This document shows, one piece after another, positions 28,523-37,981 of a stretch of DNA of 64,000 nt. The notes under the pieces are model-generated. The model saw only the letters and a program-made list of their open reading frames with translations, made no database searches and was not told where the DNA came from. Within the stretch, counting starts at the first letter, position 1, and each line of letters opens with the position of its first letter. The stretch is taken from assembly GCA_963848355.1 (NCBI GenBank), contig CAWKDG010000002.1, positions 248,001 through 312,000 on the forward strand, written 5' to 3'. A program made the position numbers and the translations under genes. This DNA comes from CAWKDG01 sp963848355. Lineage in GTDB: Bacteria; Actinomycetota; Acidimicrobiia; Acidimicrobiales; UBA8190.

Positions 28523-28621
28523 CCCGCCACTGTGCCACCACCGACCGTCCCGCCGACGGCGCGGCCCCAGAGACACGGGGCCGAGGTCGACGGCCGTGTC
28601 CGCGCTCGGCATCATGGGACG

Positions 28622-29497
28622 GTGCCCGAGCTTCCCGAGGTCCAGGCCCTCGTCGAGTTCCTCGACGAGCACATGCGCGGTCGGCGCGTCGACCGCTGCG
28701 AGCTCGGGGCCGTCGCCGCTCTCAAGACCTTCGACCCGCCCCTCACCGACCTCGTCGGGCGTCAGGTCGCCTCGTGCACCCGGCGGGGCAAGTTCCTCTG
28801 CATCGATCTCGACGGCCTCTGGCTCGTCGTCCACCTGGCCCGGGGGGGCTGGGTGAAATGGTGGGACGCGCTCCCGGCCACGCGCGCCCGCCCCACCCGG
28901 AGCCCGATCGCGTTGCGCGTCGGCTTCGCCGCCGACGACTTCGCACCGTCCGCCGGTTTCGACGTCACCGAGATGGGCACCGAGAAGCGTCTCGCCCTCT
29001 GGGTCGTCCGCCACCCCGAGGACGTCGGGCCCCTGGCCTCGTTGGGCCCGGATCCCCTCGACCCCGCCTTCGACGCCGCGGCCCTCGGCCGCATCCTGAG
29101 CACGGCACCGGGGACCATCAAGACCGCCCTCTCCACCCAGTCCCTTCTGGCCGGCGTGGGCAACGCCTACTCCGACGAGATCCTCCACGCGGCGCGTCTG
29201 TCGCCGTTCAAACCGGCGGCCAAGCTGAGCCCGGCCGAGATCGACCGTGTCCACGCCGCTCTCGTCACCATCCTGGGCGACGCCACCGAGCGGGCATCGG
29301 GACGATCGGCCAAGGAGCTCAAGGGGGACAAGAAGCGGGCCATGCGCGTCCACGGCCGGACCGGTGAGGCCTGTCCCGTCTGCGGGGACGTCGTCCGCGA
29401 GGTCTCCTTCGCCACCAAGTCCCTCCAGTACTGCGCCACCTGTCAGACCGGCGGCAAGCCCCTGGCCGACCGGCGCCTGTCCCGGCTGCTCAAGTAG
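28622..29497 (+). CDS. Fpg/Nei family DNA glycosylase
   Basis: A 291-residue base-excision repair enzyme. GTG 28622 puts the catalytic Pro-Glu at the N-terminus (PELPEVQ), as required once the initiator is removed. The helix-two-turn-helix region reads QSLLAGVGNAYSDEIL, and the C-terminal zinc finger has CPVC ... CATC. It removes oxidised bases and nicks the strand by beta/delta elimination. The ordering of motifs fits the actinobacterial Fpg/Nei-like group; which base it prefers cannot be told. DUF2630 follows on the same strand after 43 bases. Confidence 0.9.
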   Translation: MPELPEVQALVEFLDEHMRGRRVDRCELGAVAALKTFDPPLTDLVGRQVASCTRRGKFLCIDLDGLWLVVHLARGGWVKWWDALPATRARPTRSPIALRVGFAADDFAPSAGFDVTEMGTEKRLALWVVRHPEDVGPLASLGPDPLDPAFDAAALGRILSTAPGTIKTALSTQSLLAGVGNAYSDEILHAARLSPFKPAAKLSPAEIDRVHAALVTILGDATERASGRSAKELKGDKKRAMRVHGRTGEACPVCGDVVREVSFATKSLQYCATCQTGGKPLADRRLSRLLK

Positions 29498-29540
29498 GCC
29501 CCTAGAGTCGGGGCTGACACCGCGTCGAGGAGGACACACC

Positions 29541-29783
29541 GTGGACGACCAGGAGATCGTGAACCGCATCAACGAGCTGGCCGAACAGGAGCACCGTCTC
29601 GAAGAGGCCCACGTCGGCGAAGGCCTGGCCCCCGAGGAGGAGGAGCGGCTCCGCACCATCGAGGTCGCCCTCGACCGGTGCTGGGACCTCCTGCGCCAGC
29701 GCCGCGCCCGGCGCCGGGCCGGCCAGGACCCCGACGACGCGCAGGAGCGGTCGGCCCCCGTGGTGGAGGGCTACAGGCAATAG
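29541..29783 (+). CDS. DUF2630 family protein
   Basis: An 80-residue charged helical protein with the DUF2630 pattern: MDDQEIVNRINEL, a central helix EEEERLRTIEVALDRCWDLL, the RQRRARR block, and the C-terminal VVEGYRQ. A GAGGAGGA ribosome-binding site precedes GTG 29541. The family is confined largely to actinobacteria and has no known role. It lies between the glycosylase gene and the acyl-CoA synthetase gene on the same strand. Confidence 0.9.
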   Translation: MDDQEIVNRINELAEQEHRLEEAHVGEGLAPEEEERLRTIEVALDRCWDLLRQRRARRRAGQDPDDAQERSAPVVEGYRQ

Positions 29784-29822
29784 GCTGCGACGTCTCATCC
29801 AGACGAGAGCGCGAGGTGGTCG

Positions 29823-31469
29823 GTGAGCGCGGAGGAATTCAACCTGGGTCAGGTCCACGAGTGGGTGGCCGCCACCGTCCCCGACCGTGAGTGCATCGTC
29901 TGGGGCGATCGCCGCTACACCTACGCCGACATCACCGACCGGACCCGGCGCCTGGCGTCGTTCCTCTACCGCCACGGGTTCGGCGCCCACGCCGAGCGGC
30001 CCACCCTGGCCGGCCACGAGTCGGGCCAGGACCATCTCGGCCTCTACCTCTACAACGGCAACGAGTACCTCGAGGGCATGCTCGGCGCCTACAAGGCCCG
30101 GGTGGCCCCCTTCAACGTCAACTACCGCTACGTCGCCGAGGAGCTGCGCTACCTCCTGAAGGACGCCAAGGCGCGCGGGATCATCTACCACGCCACCTTC
30201 GCCCCCGTCCTCGAGAAGATCCTCCCCGAGCTCCTCGATCTGGAGCTCCTCATCCAGGTGGCCGACGAGTCGGGCGAGGCCCTGCTCCCGGGGGCCGTCG
30301 ACTACGAGGCGGCCCTGGCCTCGGCCCCGCCCGTCCTCCCCCCCGTCCACCTCTCCCCCGACGACCTCTACATCCTCTACACGGGCGGGACGACGGGCAT
30401 GCCCAAGGGCGTCATCTGGCGCCAGCACGACATCTTCCGCGCCGCCATGGGCGGTCGCACCTACGGGACCTGGGAGCTCGTCGAGAGCTCCGAGCACCTC
30501 GTCGGCCGCGTCCTTCCCGGTGAGGGCGTCCGCGTCATGTCCATCCCCCCCCTCATGCACGGGGCCGCCCAGTGGGCCAGCTTCTATTACATGACGATGG
30601 GCGCCACCCTCGTCTTCCCCACCAACACCCGCACCATGGACCCCGTCGACATCTGGCGGACGGTCGAGCGCGAGCACATCATCGGCCTCTCCGTCGTCGG
30701 TGACGCCATGGCCCGTCCCCTCGTCGAGGAACTCGAGCGGGGGAACTACGACCTCTCGGGCTTCCTGGCCTTCGGCTCGGGCGGGGCCATGCTCAGCGAG
30801 GGCATGAAGACGCGGATCCTGGCCCAGCTGCCGTCCATCCTCATCTCCGACGTCGCCGGCGCCTCGGAGACCGGTGCCCAGATGGGCACCAACTCCACCT
30901 CCGGTTCCGTCTCCACCGGGCGCTTCGTCCCCGGCCCCGGCGCCACCGTGGTGAGCGAGGACCTCACCCACGAGCTGGCCCCCGGCGACGAGGAGCTGGG
31001 CTGGCTGGCCCAGCGGGGCTCGGTCCCCCTCGGCTACCTGGGCGACGCCGAGAAGTCGGCCCGCACCTTCCCCGTCATCGACGGCGTCCGCTTCTCCGTT
31101 CCCGGCGACCGGGCCCGCTACCTGTCCGACGGCGAGATCGAACTCCTCGGGCGCGACTCGGTCACCATCAATTCGGGCGGCGAGAAGATCTTCGCCGAGG
31201 AGGTCGAGCAGGCCATCATCTCCCACCCGGCCGTGGCCGACGTCGTCGTCGCCGGCCGCCCCTCCGAGCGCTGGGGCCAGGAGGTCGTGGCCATCGTCCA
31301 ATTGGTCGACGGCGCTTCGGCCTCCCCCGACGAGCTCCTGGCCGAGGCGGGCTCCCACGTGGCCCGGTACAAACTGCCCAAGGCCTTCCTCTTCCTCCCC
31401 GTCATCGTCCGCTCCCCGTCGGGCAAGGCCGACTACCGCTGGGCCAAAGAGCGCGCTCTGGAAGCCTGA
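29823..31469 (+). CDS. Acyl-CoA synthetase (AMP-binding)
   Basis: A 548-residue ANL-superfamily ligase. The ATP loop reads LYTGGTTGMPKGV, later motifs include DVAGASETG and the hinge region YLSDGEIELLGRDSVTINSGGEKIFAEEVE, and the C-terminal lysine lies in SPSGKADYRWAK. It activates a carboxylic acid, probably a fatty acid or sterol side chain, to its CoA ester through an acyl-AMP. GTG 29823 is the start. It leads a likely operon with the next two genes (spacing 32 and 14 bases) ending with enoyl-CoA hydratase, consistent with beta-oxidation. Confidence 0.9.
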   Translation: MSAEEFNLGQVHEWVAATVPDRECIVWGDRRYTYADITDRTRRLASFLYRHGFGAHAERPTLAGHESGQDHLGLYLYNGNEYLEGMLGAYKARVAPFNVNYRYVAEELRYLLKDAKARGIIYHATFAPVLEKILPELLDLELLIQVADESGEALLPGAVDYEAALASAPPVLPPVHLSPDDLYILYTGGTTGMPKGVIWRQHDIFRAAMGGRTYGTWELVESSEHLVGRVLPGEGVRVMSIPPLMHGAAQWASFYYMTMGATLVFPTNTRTMDPVDIWRTVEREHIIGLSVVGDAMARPLVEELERGNYDLSGFLAFGSGGAMLSEGMKTRILAQLPSILISDVAGASETGAQMGTNSTSGSVSTGRFVPGPGATVVSEDLTHELAPGDEELGWLAQRGSVPLGYLGDAEKSARTFPVIDGVRFSVPGDRARYLSDGEIELLGRDSVTINSGGEKIFAEEVEQAIISHPAVADVVVAGRPSERWGQEVVAIVQLVDGASASPDELLAEAGSHVARYKLPKAFLFLPVIVRSPSGKADYRWAKERALEA

Positions 31470-31501
31470 CGGGAGTCCGGCCACCCACCGGCGCGCCACC
31501 G

Positions 31502-32197
31502 ATGGAAGACCGCATCACCCCGGGCCTCTTCCTCGAGCTCGGTGACATCGCGCCGGCCGAGTACGCGCGTACGCGTTCTGCGAGCCTCCTGGCCCGGCCC
31601 GGCGTCACCCGCGTCTCGTGGTGGGCCACGACGCTGCCGGGGCGCGACGAGCTCCCCATGGCCGTCCCCGACGGCACCCTCCTCGGGGTGGCCGAGACGG
31701 ACGACTCCTTCGTCGCCCCCGACCCCCTCCCCGGAACCACCGCCCGCCACTTCCGCCGCTACCCCCGCCCCAGCCAGGGGATCCTCACCGGGCGCCCGAC
31801 GACCGGACTCCTCGTCGTCTGGATCTCGCCCCTCACCGCCGACCGGGCCCAACCGTTGCGGGACTGGGCCGACTTCGTCCACATCAGCACCATCGCGGCG
31901 GCGGCCGTGCCCGGGTACACCCAGATCACCCCCTACGAGAACGCGGCTGACGGCGATCCCCGCTACATGCACTTCTACGAGATGGACTCCGACGACCCCG
32001 AGGCCACCTTCCAGACCATGGCCGAGCAGCTCCGCGTCCGCCTCGGCGGCTACCGCACGCCCGAGTTCACGCGCTGGGCCGATTGGACGGCGGCCGGGGC
32101 CGAGATCATCTACGTCAACACCTTCCGCCTTCTCGGTTCAGCCACTCGTCGCGGTTCGGCCAGCCCACCCGATGACGCGGCCGCCGGCTCCGTCTGA
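31502..32197 (+). CDS. Uncharacterised protein, probable dimeric alpha/beta-barrel (EthD-like) fold
   Basis: A 231-residue protein without a recognised catalytic motif. Two halves with similar strand-helix patterns are visible: LFLELGDIAP ... VSWWATT in the first half, and WADFVHISTIAAAAVPGYTQITPYEN ... RYMHFYEMDSDDPEATFQTM in the second. The latter resembles EthD-like dimeric barrels. It is embedded between an acyl-CoA synthetase and an enoyl-CoA hydratase gene, so a role in the same catabolic pathway is plausible. The fold assignment is inference from sequence pattern. Confidence 0.7.
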   Translation: MEDRITPGLFLELGDIAPAEYARTRSASLLARPGVTRVSWWATTLPGRDELPMAVPDGTLLGVAETDDSFVAPDPLPGTTARHFRRYPRPSQGILTGRPTTGLLVVWISPLTADRAQPLRDWADFVHISTIAAAAVPGYTQITPYENAADGDPRYMHFYEMDSDDPEATFQTMAEQLRVRLGGYRTPEFTRWADWTAAGAEIIYVNTFRLLGSATRRGSASPPDDAAAGSV

Positions 32198-32211
32198 CAA
32201 GCTCCGGCTCC

Positions 32212-33015
32212 ATGTCCTTCGTCCTCGTCGACACCCCGCGCCCCCACGTCACCCTCATCACCTTGAACCGCCCCGAGCGCATGAACGCCATGGCCTTCGA
32301 CGTCATGATCCCGTTGCGCGAAGCCCTCGAGAGGGTGAGCCTCGACAACGACACCCGCGTCGTCGTCCTCACCGGCGCCGGCCACGGCTTCTGCTCGGGG
32401 GCCGATCAGGAGGACGCCGGCGTCATCCCCCACATCGACGGGCTCACCGTCCCCACCATCGCCCTGCGCGCCATGGAGCTCCTCGACGACGTCATCCGGG
32501 CGCTGCGCCGCATGCATCAACCGGTGATCGGTGCCATCAACGGCGCCGCCATCGGGGGTGGCTTCTGTCTCAGCCTGGCCACCGACATCCGGCTGGCCTC
32601 CGAGACCGCCTACTTCCGCGCCGCCGGGATCAACAACGGGCTCACCTCGACCGAGCTCGGCCTGAGTTACCTGCTGCCGCGCGCCATCGGGTCGTCGCGC
32701 GCCTTCGAGATCATGTTGACCGGTCGCGACGTCGAGGCGACGGAAGCCGACCGCATCGGGCTCGTCTCGCGCGTCGTGGCGCCGGCCGATCTCCTCGACG
32801 CCTGCTACGCCATGGCCGACCGCATCGCGTCGTTCTCCCGCCCGGGGATCGAGCTCACCAAGCGCCTCCTGTGGAGCAGCTTCGAAGCGGGCAGCCTCCA
32901 GGGCCACATGGACTCCGAGGGCCAGGCCCAGCTCTTCGTCCGCATCACCACCCAGAACTTCGAAGAAGCGATTCGTGCCCGCAAGGAGAAGCGCGCCCCC
33001 GAGTTCCGCGACTGA
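32212..33015 (+). CDS. Enoyl-CoA hydratase/isomerase family protein
   Basis: A 267-residue crotonase-fold enzyme. The oxyanion-hole segments are GFCSGADQED and NGAAIGGGFCLSLATDIR; the family's ELGLSYLLPRAIGSSRA segment carries the catalytic glutamate region. The C-terminal KEKRAPEF tail is typical. It hydrates a 2-enoyl-CoA to a 3-hydroxyacyl-CoA, following the ligation step encoded two genes upstream. The start ATG 32212 lies 14 bases after the preceding stop, supporting one transcript. Confidence 0.92.
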   Translation: MSFVLVDTPRPHVTLITLNRPERMNAMAFDVMIPLREALERVSLDNDTRVVVLTGAGHGFCSGADQEDAGVIPHIDGLTVPTIALRAMELLDDVIRALRRMHQPVIGAINGAAIGGGFCLSLATDIRLASETAYFRAAGINNGLTSTELGLSYLLPRAIGSSRAFEIMLTGRDVEATEADRIGLVSRVVAPADLLDACYAMADRIASFSRPGIELTKRLLWSSFEAGSLQGHMDSEGQAQLFVRITTQNFEEAIRARKEKRAPEFRD

Positions 33016-33031
33016 CCCCGCGGCGTCGCTG

Positions 33032-33844
33032 CTACCGGGGCAGGAAGTCGAGCAACAGCGCGTTCACGGTGTCGGGCGCCTCGAGCTGCATCCAGTGGGC
33101 CACGCCGTCGACCCTCTCGTAGCGCCACGGACCGGCCACATGGTCGGCCGATCCCGTCATCTGCTTCTCGGTGAGGGCGAAGTCGCCGCTGCCCCACACG
33201 CCCATCGTCGGGGCCTGCACGGCCGGGAGCTCCATCGGCGGGCCGATCAGTGCCTCGGGCGGGATGTTGGCCCGGTACCACTTGAGGGCGGGACCGAGCG
33301 ATCCCGTCCGTTCGAGGTCGGCGATCACGCCGTCGGTGTCGGGGTGGCCGGCCCACGACCGGAAGTTGGCCCAGTCGTCGTTCGACAACCACTGCTCGGC
33401 CACGCCCTCGAACTGGAACAGCAGCATGTACCACGACTTCTCCTGCTGGGCGAGGCCGGCGGCCCGGAACGACATCGGGTGGCCCACCGACAGCGCCACC
33501 AGGTGGTCGACGCGGTCGGGGAGGAGGGAGCCCATGGCCCAGGCCAGCGCCGCCCCCCAGTCGTGCCCGACGACATGGGCCTTCTGCACCCCGAGGTGGT
33601 CGAGGACTCCGAGCACGTCGCCGGCCAGGAACGGGATGGAGTAGGCCTCGACCTCCTTCGGCTGGTCGGAACGGCCGTAGCCGCGCAGGTCGGGGACGAT
33701 CACCTGGAAGCCGGCGTCGACCAGGGCCGGCACCTGATGACGCCACAGGCGGCCCGAGTCGGGGAAGCCGTGGAGCAGCACCACCGGTCGACCCTCACCC
33801 GTCACCTCGAAGGCGATGCCGACACCGTTCACGTCGATCTGCAT
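33032..33844 (-). CDS. Alpha/beta hydrolase, epoxide hydrolase-like
   Basis: A 270-residue hydrolase with HGFPDS (oxyanion), DLRGYGRSD, the nucleophile elbow GHDWGA (aspartate nucleophile, as in epoxide hydrolases) and the catalytic histidine in GVAHWMQLE. The tryptophan after the nucleophile is typical of epoxide hydrolases. It would open an epoxide to a diol. The FAD monooxygenase gene directly upstream on the same strand could produce such an epoxide or a hydroxylated substrate. ATG 33844 is the start. Confidence 0.87.
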   Translation of the reverse strand: MQIDVNGVGIAFEVTGEGRPVVLLHGFPDSGRLWRHQVPALVDAGFQVIVPDLRGYGRSDQPKEVEAYSIPFLAGDVLGVLDHLGVQKAHVVGHDWGAALAWAMGSLLPDRVDHLVALSVGHPMSFRAAGLAQQEKSWYMLLFQFEGVAEQWLSNDDWANFRSWAGHPDTDGVIADLERTGSLGPALKWYRANIPPEALIGPPMELPAVQAPTMGVWGSGDFALTEKQMTGSADHVAGPWRYERVDGVAHWMQLEAPDTVNALLLDFLPR

Positions 33845-33854
33845 GGTCCCTCCC

Positions 33855-33893
33855 TCACACCGACACGCTCACACCGACACGCTCACACCGACA
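33855..33893. repeat. 14-bp tandem repeat across the stop of the monooxygenase gene
   Basis: TCACACCGACACGC occurs at 33855 and 33869, with an 11-base partial copy at 33883. Because 14 is not a multiple of three, the TCA (TGA on the minus strand) at 33883, 33869 and 33855 places a stop codon in each of the three minus-strand frames. Confidence 0.85.
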
Positions 33894-35299
33894 GAACGGC
33901 CAGCAGCTCGTCCCTCGTCGGGCCGACCACAGGGGCGTCGCGCCACTGCGATCCCACGTCGAGGACCTTCTCGAAGACACCGGGGCGGTCCAACGCCTCC
34001 TGGGGTGTCTCGAGCATGCCCACGCTGCTCAAGAAGGCACGGAAGCAGTCGGGATCCTGACCGGCGGCGAACTGCAGACCCTGGGCTATCTCCCACGCCG
34101 CATCGTCGGGCCGGTAGGGCTCCCCCCTCACGGTGGCGTCGATCCCGGCCAGCCGGTGACGGTCGAAGGCCACGGTGGCCCGGTACCACGGCTCCACCGT
34201 GGCCGTGGTGGCCTCGTCGAAGGCGCGGGCGAAGCCGGCCGGATCGTCCTTCGTCGTCACCCCCAGCAGGTCGCGCAAAGCCAGCGCGTGCATCGTCGCC
34301 ATCGTGATGCCCCGGCCCAGTGACGGGTTGGTACAGGCCCACGAATCGCCCACGGCCACGACACCGGTGGCCACGGGCTCGCCCCCGATCACGAAGCGGC
34401 GGTGCCGGTCCTCGATCTTGGCCATCACCAGGACGCGCTCCTCGAGCGGTTCGCCTTCCAACCAGTGCGCGGCGAACGGCATGCTCCGCACGGCGGCCGT
34501 CCAGACGTCCACCTCGCGCACGGCCCGCATGGCCCGATCGGCGGCGCTGGCGACGATGCCCACCCCCCAGGTCCCGTTGTCGGCGGGCAGGGTGAGGACC
34601 GACACGCTCCCGTAGTTCTGCAGCAGGGGTCCCATGATGGCGGGCAAGGTGCCGTCGGCCGACCGGAAGTGGCGCCCGTAATAGACGAAGCCGCTGTCCT
34701 CGACCTCCTCGGCCGGCCGTCTCCCCCGGCCGCCGCCAGCCAGTCCGACAAGGGGGACCGGCGGCCGGTGGCGTCGACGACGAGAGTCGGCGGCGATCTC
34801 CTCGCCCCCGTCGGTCCGCACACCGGTCACGTGGGGCACCCCGGCTGCCGCCGCCGATCCCGTCGTCACGCCCGACACGGCCACGCCGCGGCGCACGGTC
34901 ACGCCCGCCGTGGCCTCGGCGCAGGCGGCCACCACCGACTCGACCACTGGACGCCGCGCCGTGAGGACGGCGAAGTCGTCGTCGCCCGGTCGCGGACCCC
35001 CGGTGATCTCTGCCGGCACTCCGGCGATGAGGTTCAGGCGCAGCGCTCCCGCCTCGTCCAGAGCGCTCGCCACCCGGGGCAGAGCGCGCTCGATCTCCAT
35101 CCGGTGGCGCGCCTGGAGGAAATGCAGCAGGCGGAACTGGTTGACGCCCGCGACGCGCCCACGAGTCCCAGGCGTCGGCCGACGCCGGAGGCGGGGCCGC
35201 GTCACGTTCGAGAACGACGACCTCGTGACCGTCGTCGGCCAGGAGCATGGCCGCCGTCAGCCCCGCCATCCCGCCGCCGGTGACCACGATGGACGCCAT
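33883..35299 (-). pseudogene. FAD-dependent monooxygenase, interrupted by three frameshifts
   Basis: Flavoprotein of about 470 residues if repaired. It begins with the FAD-binding Rossmann motif GGGMAGLTAAMLLADDGHEVVVLERD, has LVVDATGRRSPLSDWL in the middle, and the second FAD motif VAVGDSWACTNPSLGRGI. The reading frame changes near 35150, 34795 and 34725, with family sequence continuing on each side. The start is ATG 35299 and the end is TGA 33883-33885 within a 14-bp repeat. It would hydroxylate or epoxidise an organic substrate with NAD(P)H and oxygen. It precedes the epoxide hydrolase gene by 38 bases. The slips are probably sequence errors. Confidence 0.72.
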
Positions 35300-35467
35300 T
35301 TCGCACCTCCCACGTCGCTGACGACGTGTCGGGGACCTGACCTCGCGAACCTACCAGCCGCTCTCCGGCGGTCACCGGGGCGGCGACGGGCCCGCCAGCC
35401 TCGCCCTCCCCCGGGCGCGTCTGGGATGATCGACCCGTCGTAGCCGCACGACGAGGAGGGGGAACTC

Positions 35468-37020
35468 ATGCGCGTGCCGCTCACCATCGGCGACTTCCTG
35501 GAACGGGCCGACCTCGTCTACGGGGACAGGGTGGCGCTGGTGGACGAGCCCCATGCCCACGGCTCCCTGGGTGCGATCACGTACGGCGACATGTACGCCC
35601 GGGCCCGGGGCATGGCCGCGGCCCTCGAGGCCATGGACGTCGGCCCCGGCGACCGGGTGGCCCTCGTCAGCCCCAACTCGGGCCGGTTCCTCATCTCCTA
35701 CTTCGGGGTCAGCGCCTACGGCCGCGTCCTCGTCCCCATCAACTTCCGCCTCAACCCCGACGAGGTCGCCTACATCGTCGAGCACTCCGGGGCCAAGGTC
35801 CTCCTCGTCGATCCCGAGCTCGACGAGCCCCTGGCCGCCGTGCGCGCCCCCGTCCGCCTCGTCCTCGACGGCAGCGACGACGCCGAGCTCTTCGCCGCCA
35901 GTGGCGGCGTCGGGCGGACCGGCGCCGTGGGCCGGCGACGAGGACGCCACCTGCTCCATCAACTACACGTCGGGCACCACGGCGCGGCCCGAAGGGTGTC
36001 GAGCTCACCCACCGCACCTGCTGGCTCAACGCCGCCAGCTTCGGCTGGCACACGACGGTGTCCGACCGCGACGTGCTGCTGCACACCTTGCCCATGTTCC
36101 ACTGCAACGGCTGGGGCATGCCCTACGCGGTGACGGCCATGGGCGGCCGCCACATCGTCCTGCGCAAGGTGGACGGCGAGGAGATCCTGCGCCGTGTGGA
36201 GGCCGAGGGCGTGACGCTGCTGTGCGGTGCGCCCGCCGTCGTGGCCGCCATCCTGGGCGCCGCCGCCGACCGCGTCGCCGCCGGCGACCCGGTGCCCGGA
36301 CGCGGCGTCGTCCGCATGGTGGTGGCCGGCGCTCCCCCGCCGTCGAAGACGATCGAACGCATCGAGACGGAGCTCGGCTGGGAGTTCATCCAGATCTACG
36401 GCCTCACCGAGACGGCGCCCCTGCTGACGGTCAACCGGGCCCCGGGCGAATGGGACGGCCTCGACCCGGCCGAGCGTTCGCTGCGCCTGGCGCGCGCCGG
36501 TGTGCCCGCCGTCGGGGTCCGTGTCCGGATCGACGAGGACGGGGAGGTCCTGGCCCGCTCCAACCACGTCTTCGCCGGCTACTGGGACCAGCCCGAGGAG
36601 TCGGCGACGGCCCTGGCCGGCGGATGGTTCCACACCGGTGACGGCGGCTACTTGGACGGCGCCTACACGGTGATCTCGGACCGCAAGAAGGACGTCATCA
36701 TCACCGGCGGCGAGAACGTCTCGTCCATCGAGGTCGAGGACTGCCTCTACCAGCACCCGGCCGTGGCCGAGGTGGCGGTCATCGGCGTCCCCGACGACAA
36801 GTGGGGCGAGACGGTGAAGGCGCTCGTCGTGGTGAGCGACGGTGCCGAGCGCGACGGAGGCCGAGCTCATCGCCCACTGCCGCGCCCGCATGGCCCACTT
36901 CAAGGCGCCCCACGCTCCGTCGAGATCCGCGACAGCCTCGTGCGCACGGCCACGGGCAAGCTCCAGAAGTACAAGCTGCGCCAGCCCTACTGGGAGGGCC
37001 GCCAGCGCGCCGTCAACTGA
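35468..37020 (+). pseudogene. Acyl-CoA synthetase (AMP-binding), interrupted by frameshifts
   Basis: ANL-superfamily ligase of about 517 residues if repaired. Recognisable parts: YGDMYARARGMAAAL, SINYTSGTTARP (ATP loop), PMFHCNGWGMPY, IYGLTETAPL, the hinge with DGAYTVISDRKKDVIITGGENV, and the C-terminal TATGKLQKYKLR with the catalytic lysine. Frame changes lie near 35935 and 35993, on either side of the ATP loop, and near 36845 and 36915, where the frame slips out and then back. GAGGAGGGGG upstream supports ATG 35468. It would activate a fatty or aromatic acid. A TesB-like gene and an aldo/keto reductase gene follow. Confidence 0.75.
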
Positions 37021-37103
37021 ACCGTCACGGCGCCCGCCACCCCCTCCAGGCGACGGCGACAGGCGGGACGGCGCCCGCAGCCGGGCCAGTAGGGTGCCTC
37101 CTG

Positions 37104-37981
37104 GTGGACGCACGCCACTTCCTCGGGCTCGAGCCGACCGACGACCCGTTGCGCTGGCGACTGCCGGTCACCCCGGCCGTGTCCACCCCCGGGCGCTTCC
37201 TCTACGGCGGCTGCGGCCTGGCCGCCGGCATCGTGGCCATGGAGGCGGCGGCGGGGCGGCCGACGGTGTGGGCCACGGCCCAGTACCTGACCTACGCCCC
37301 CACCGGCAGCGTCCTCGACTGGGAGGTGGTGCTGGCCGCCGTCGGCCGGGGCACCACCCAGGCGCGGGCCATCGGCCGCCTGGGGGACCAGGAGGTGCTC
37401 ACCGTCAACGCCGCCCTCGGCCGCCACCGGCTCGAGGTGTCGGGCACGTGGGTGGAGCCGCCGGTCGTCCCCCCGCCCGAGGACTGCCCGATGCAGGAAT
37501 TCCCCGCCATGTTCGCCGACACCGTGCTCGTCCGGGTCGAGCACCGCGTGGCCCGGGGCCGGCTGTTCAGCGAGCTCGACGGGCGCCCCGGAGAGGCGCG
37601 GATCGGCCTTCTGGGCCCGGCTCCCGGGGCACCTCGACCCTTCGGCGGCCACTCTGGCCGTGATCGGCGACTACGTCTCGGGCGGTGTGTCCCAGCCGCT
37701 CGGGGTGCGCACCATGGGGCGCAGCCTGGACAACACCCTGCGCGTCGTCCGACCTGGTGCCCACGACATGGGTGCTGTGCGACATCCAGATGCACGCCCT
37801 GGCCAACGGCTTCGGCCACGGTCTGGCCCACCTGTGGGCCGAGGACGGCACCCTGCTGGCCACGGCCAGCCAATCGATCAGCGTCCGGCTGTGGACCGAG
37901 AACACCACCTTCACCCCGCCGGAGGCGCCCGTCGCCAGCCGTTCCGGTTCGGCCCCGACCGGCTCACCGAGGAGGAGATGA
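37104..37981 (+). CDS. TesB-like acyl-CoA thioesterase (frameshifted)
   Basis: Double-hotdog thioesterase of about 290 residues if repaired. The first hotdog carries FLYGGCGLAAGIVAMEAA and TVWATAQYLTYAPTG; the second carries IGDYVSGGVSQPLG, SLDNTLRVV, and the family's HALANGFGHGLAHLWAEDGTLLATASQ. The frame slips near 37615 and 37750. GTG 37104 starts the conserved region. It would hydrolyse acyl-CoA esters, fitting the ligase gene upstream. Its stop (37979-37981) overlaps the start of the aldo/keto reductase gene. Confidence 0.72.
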
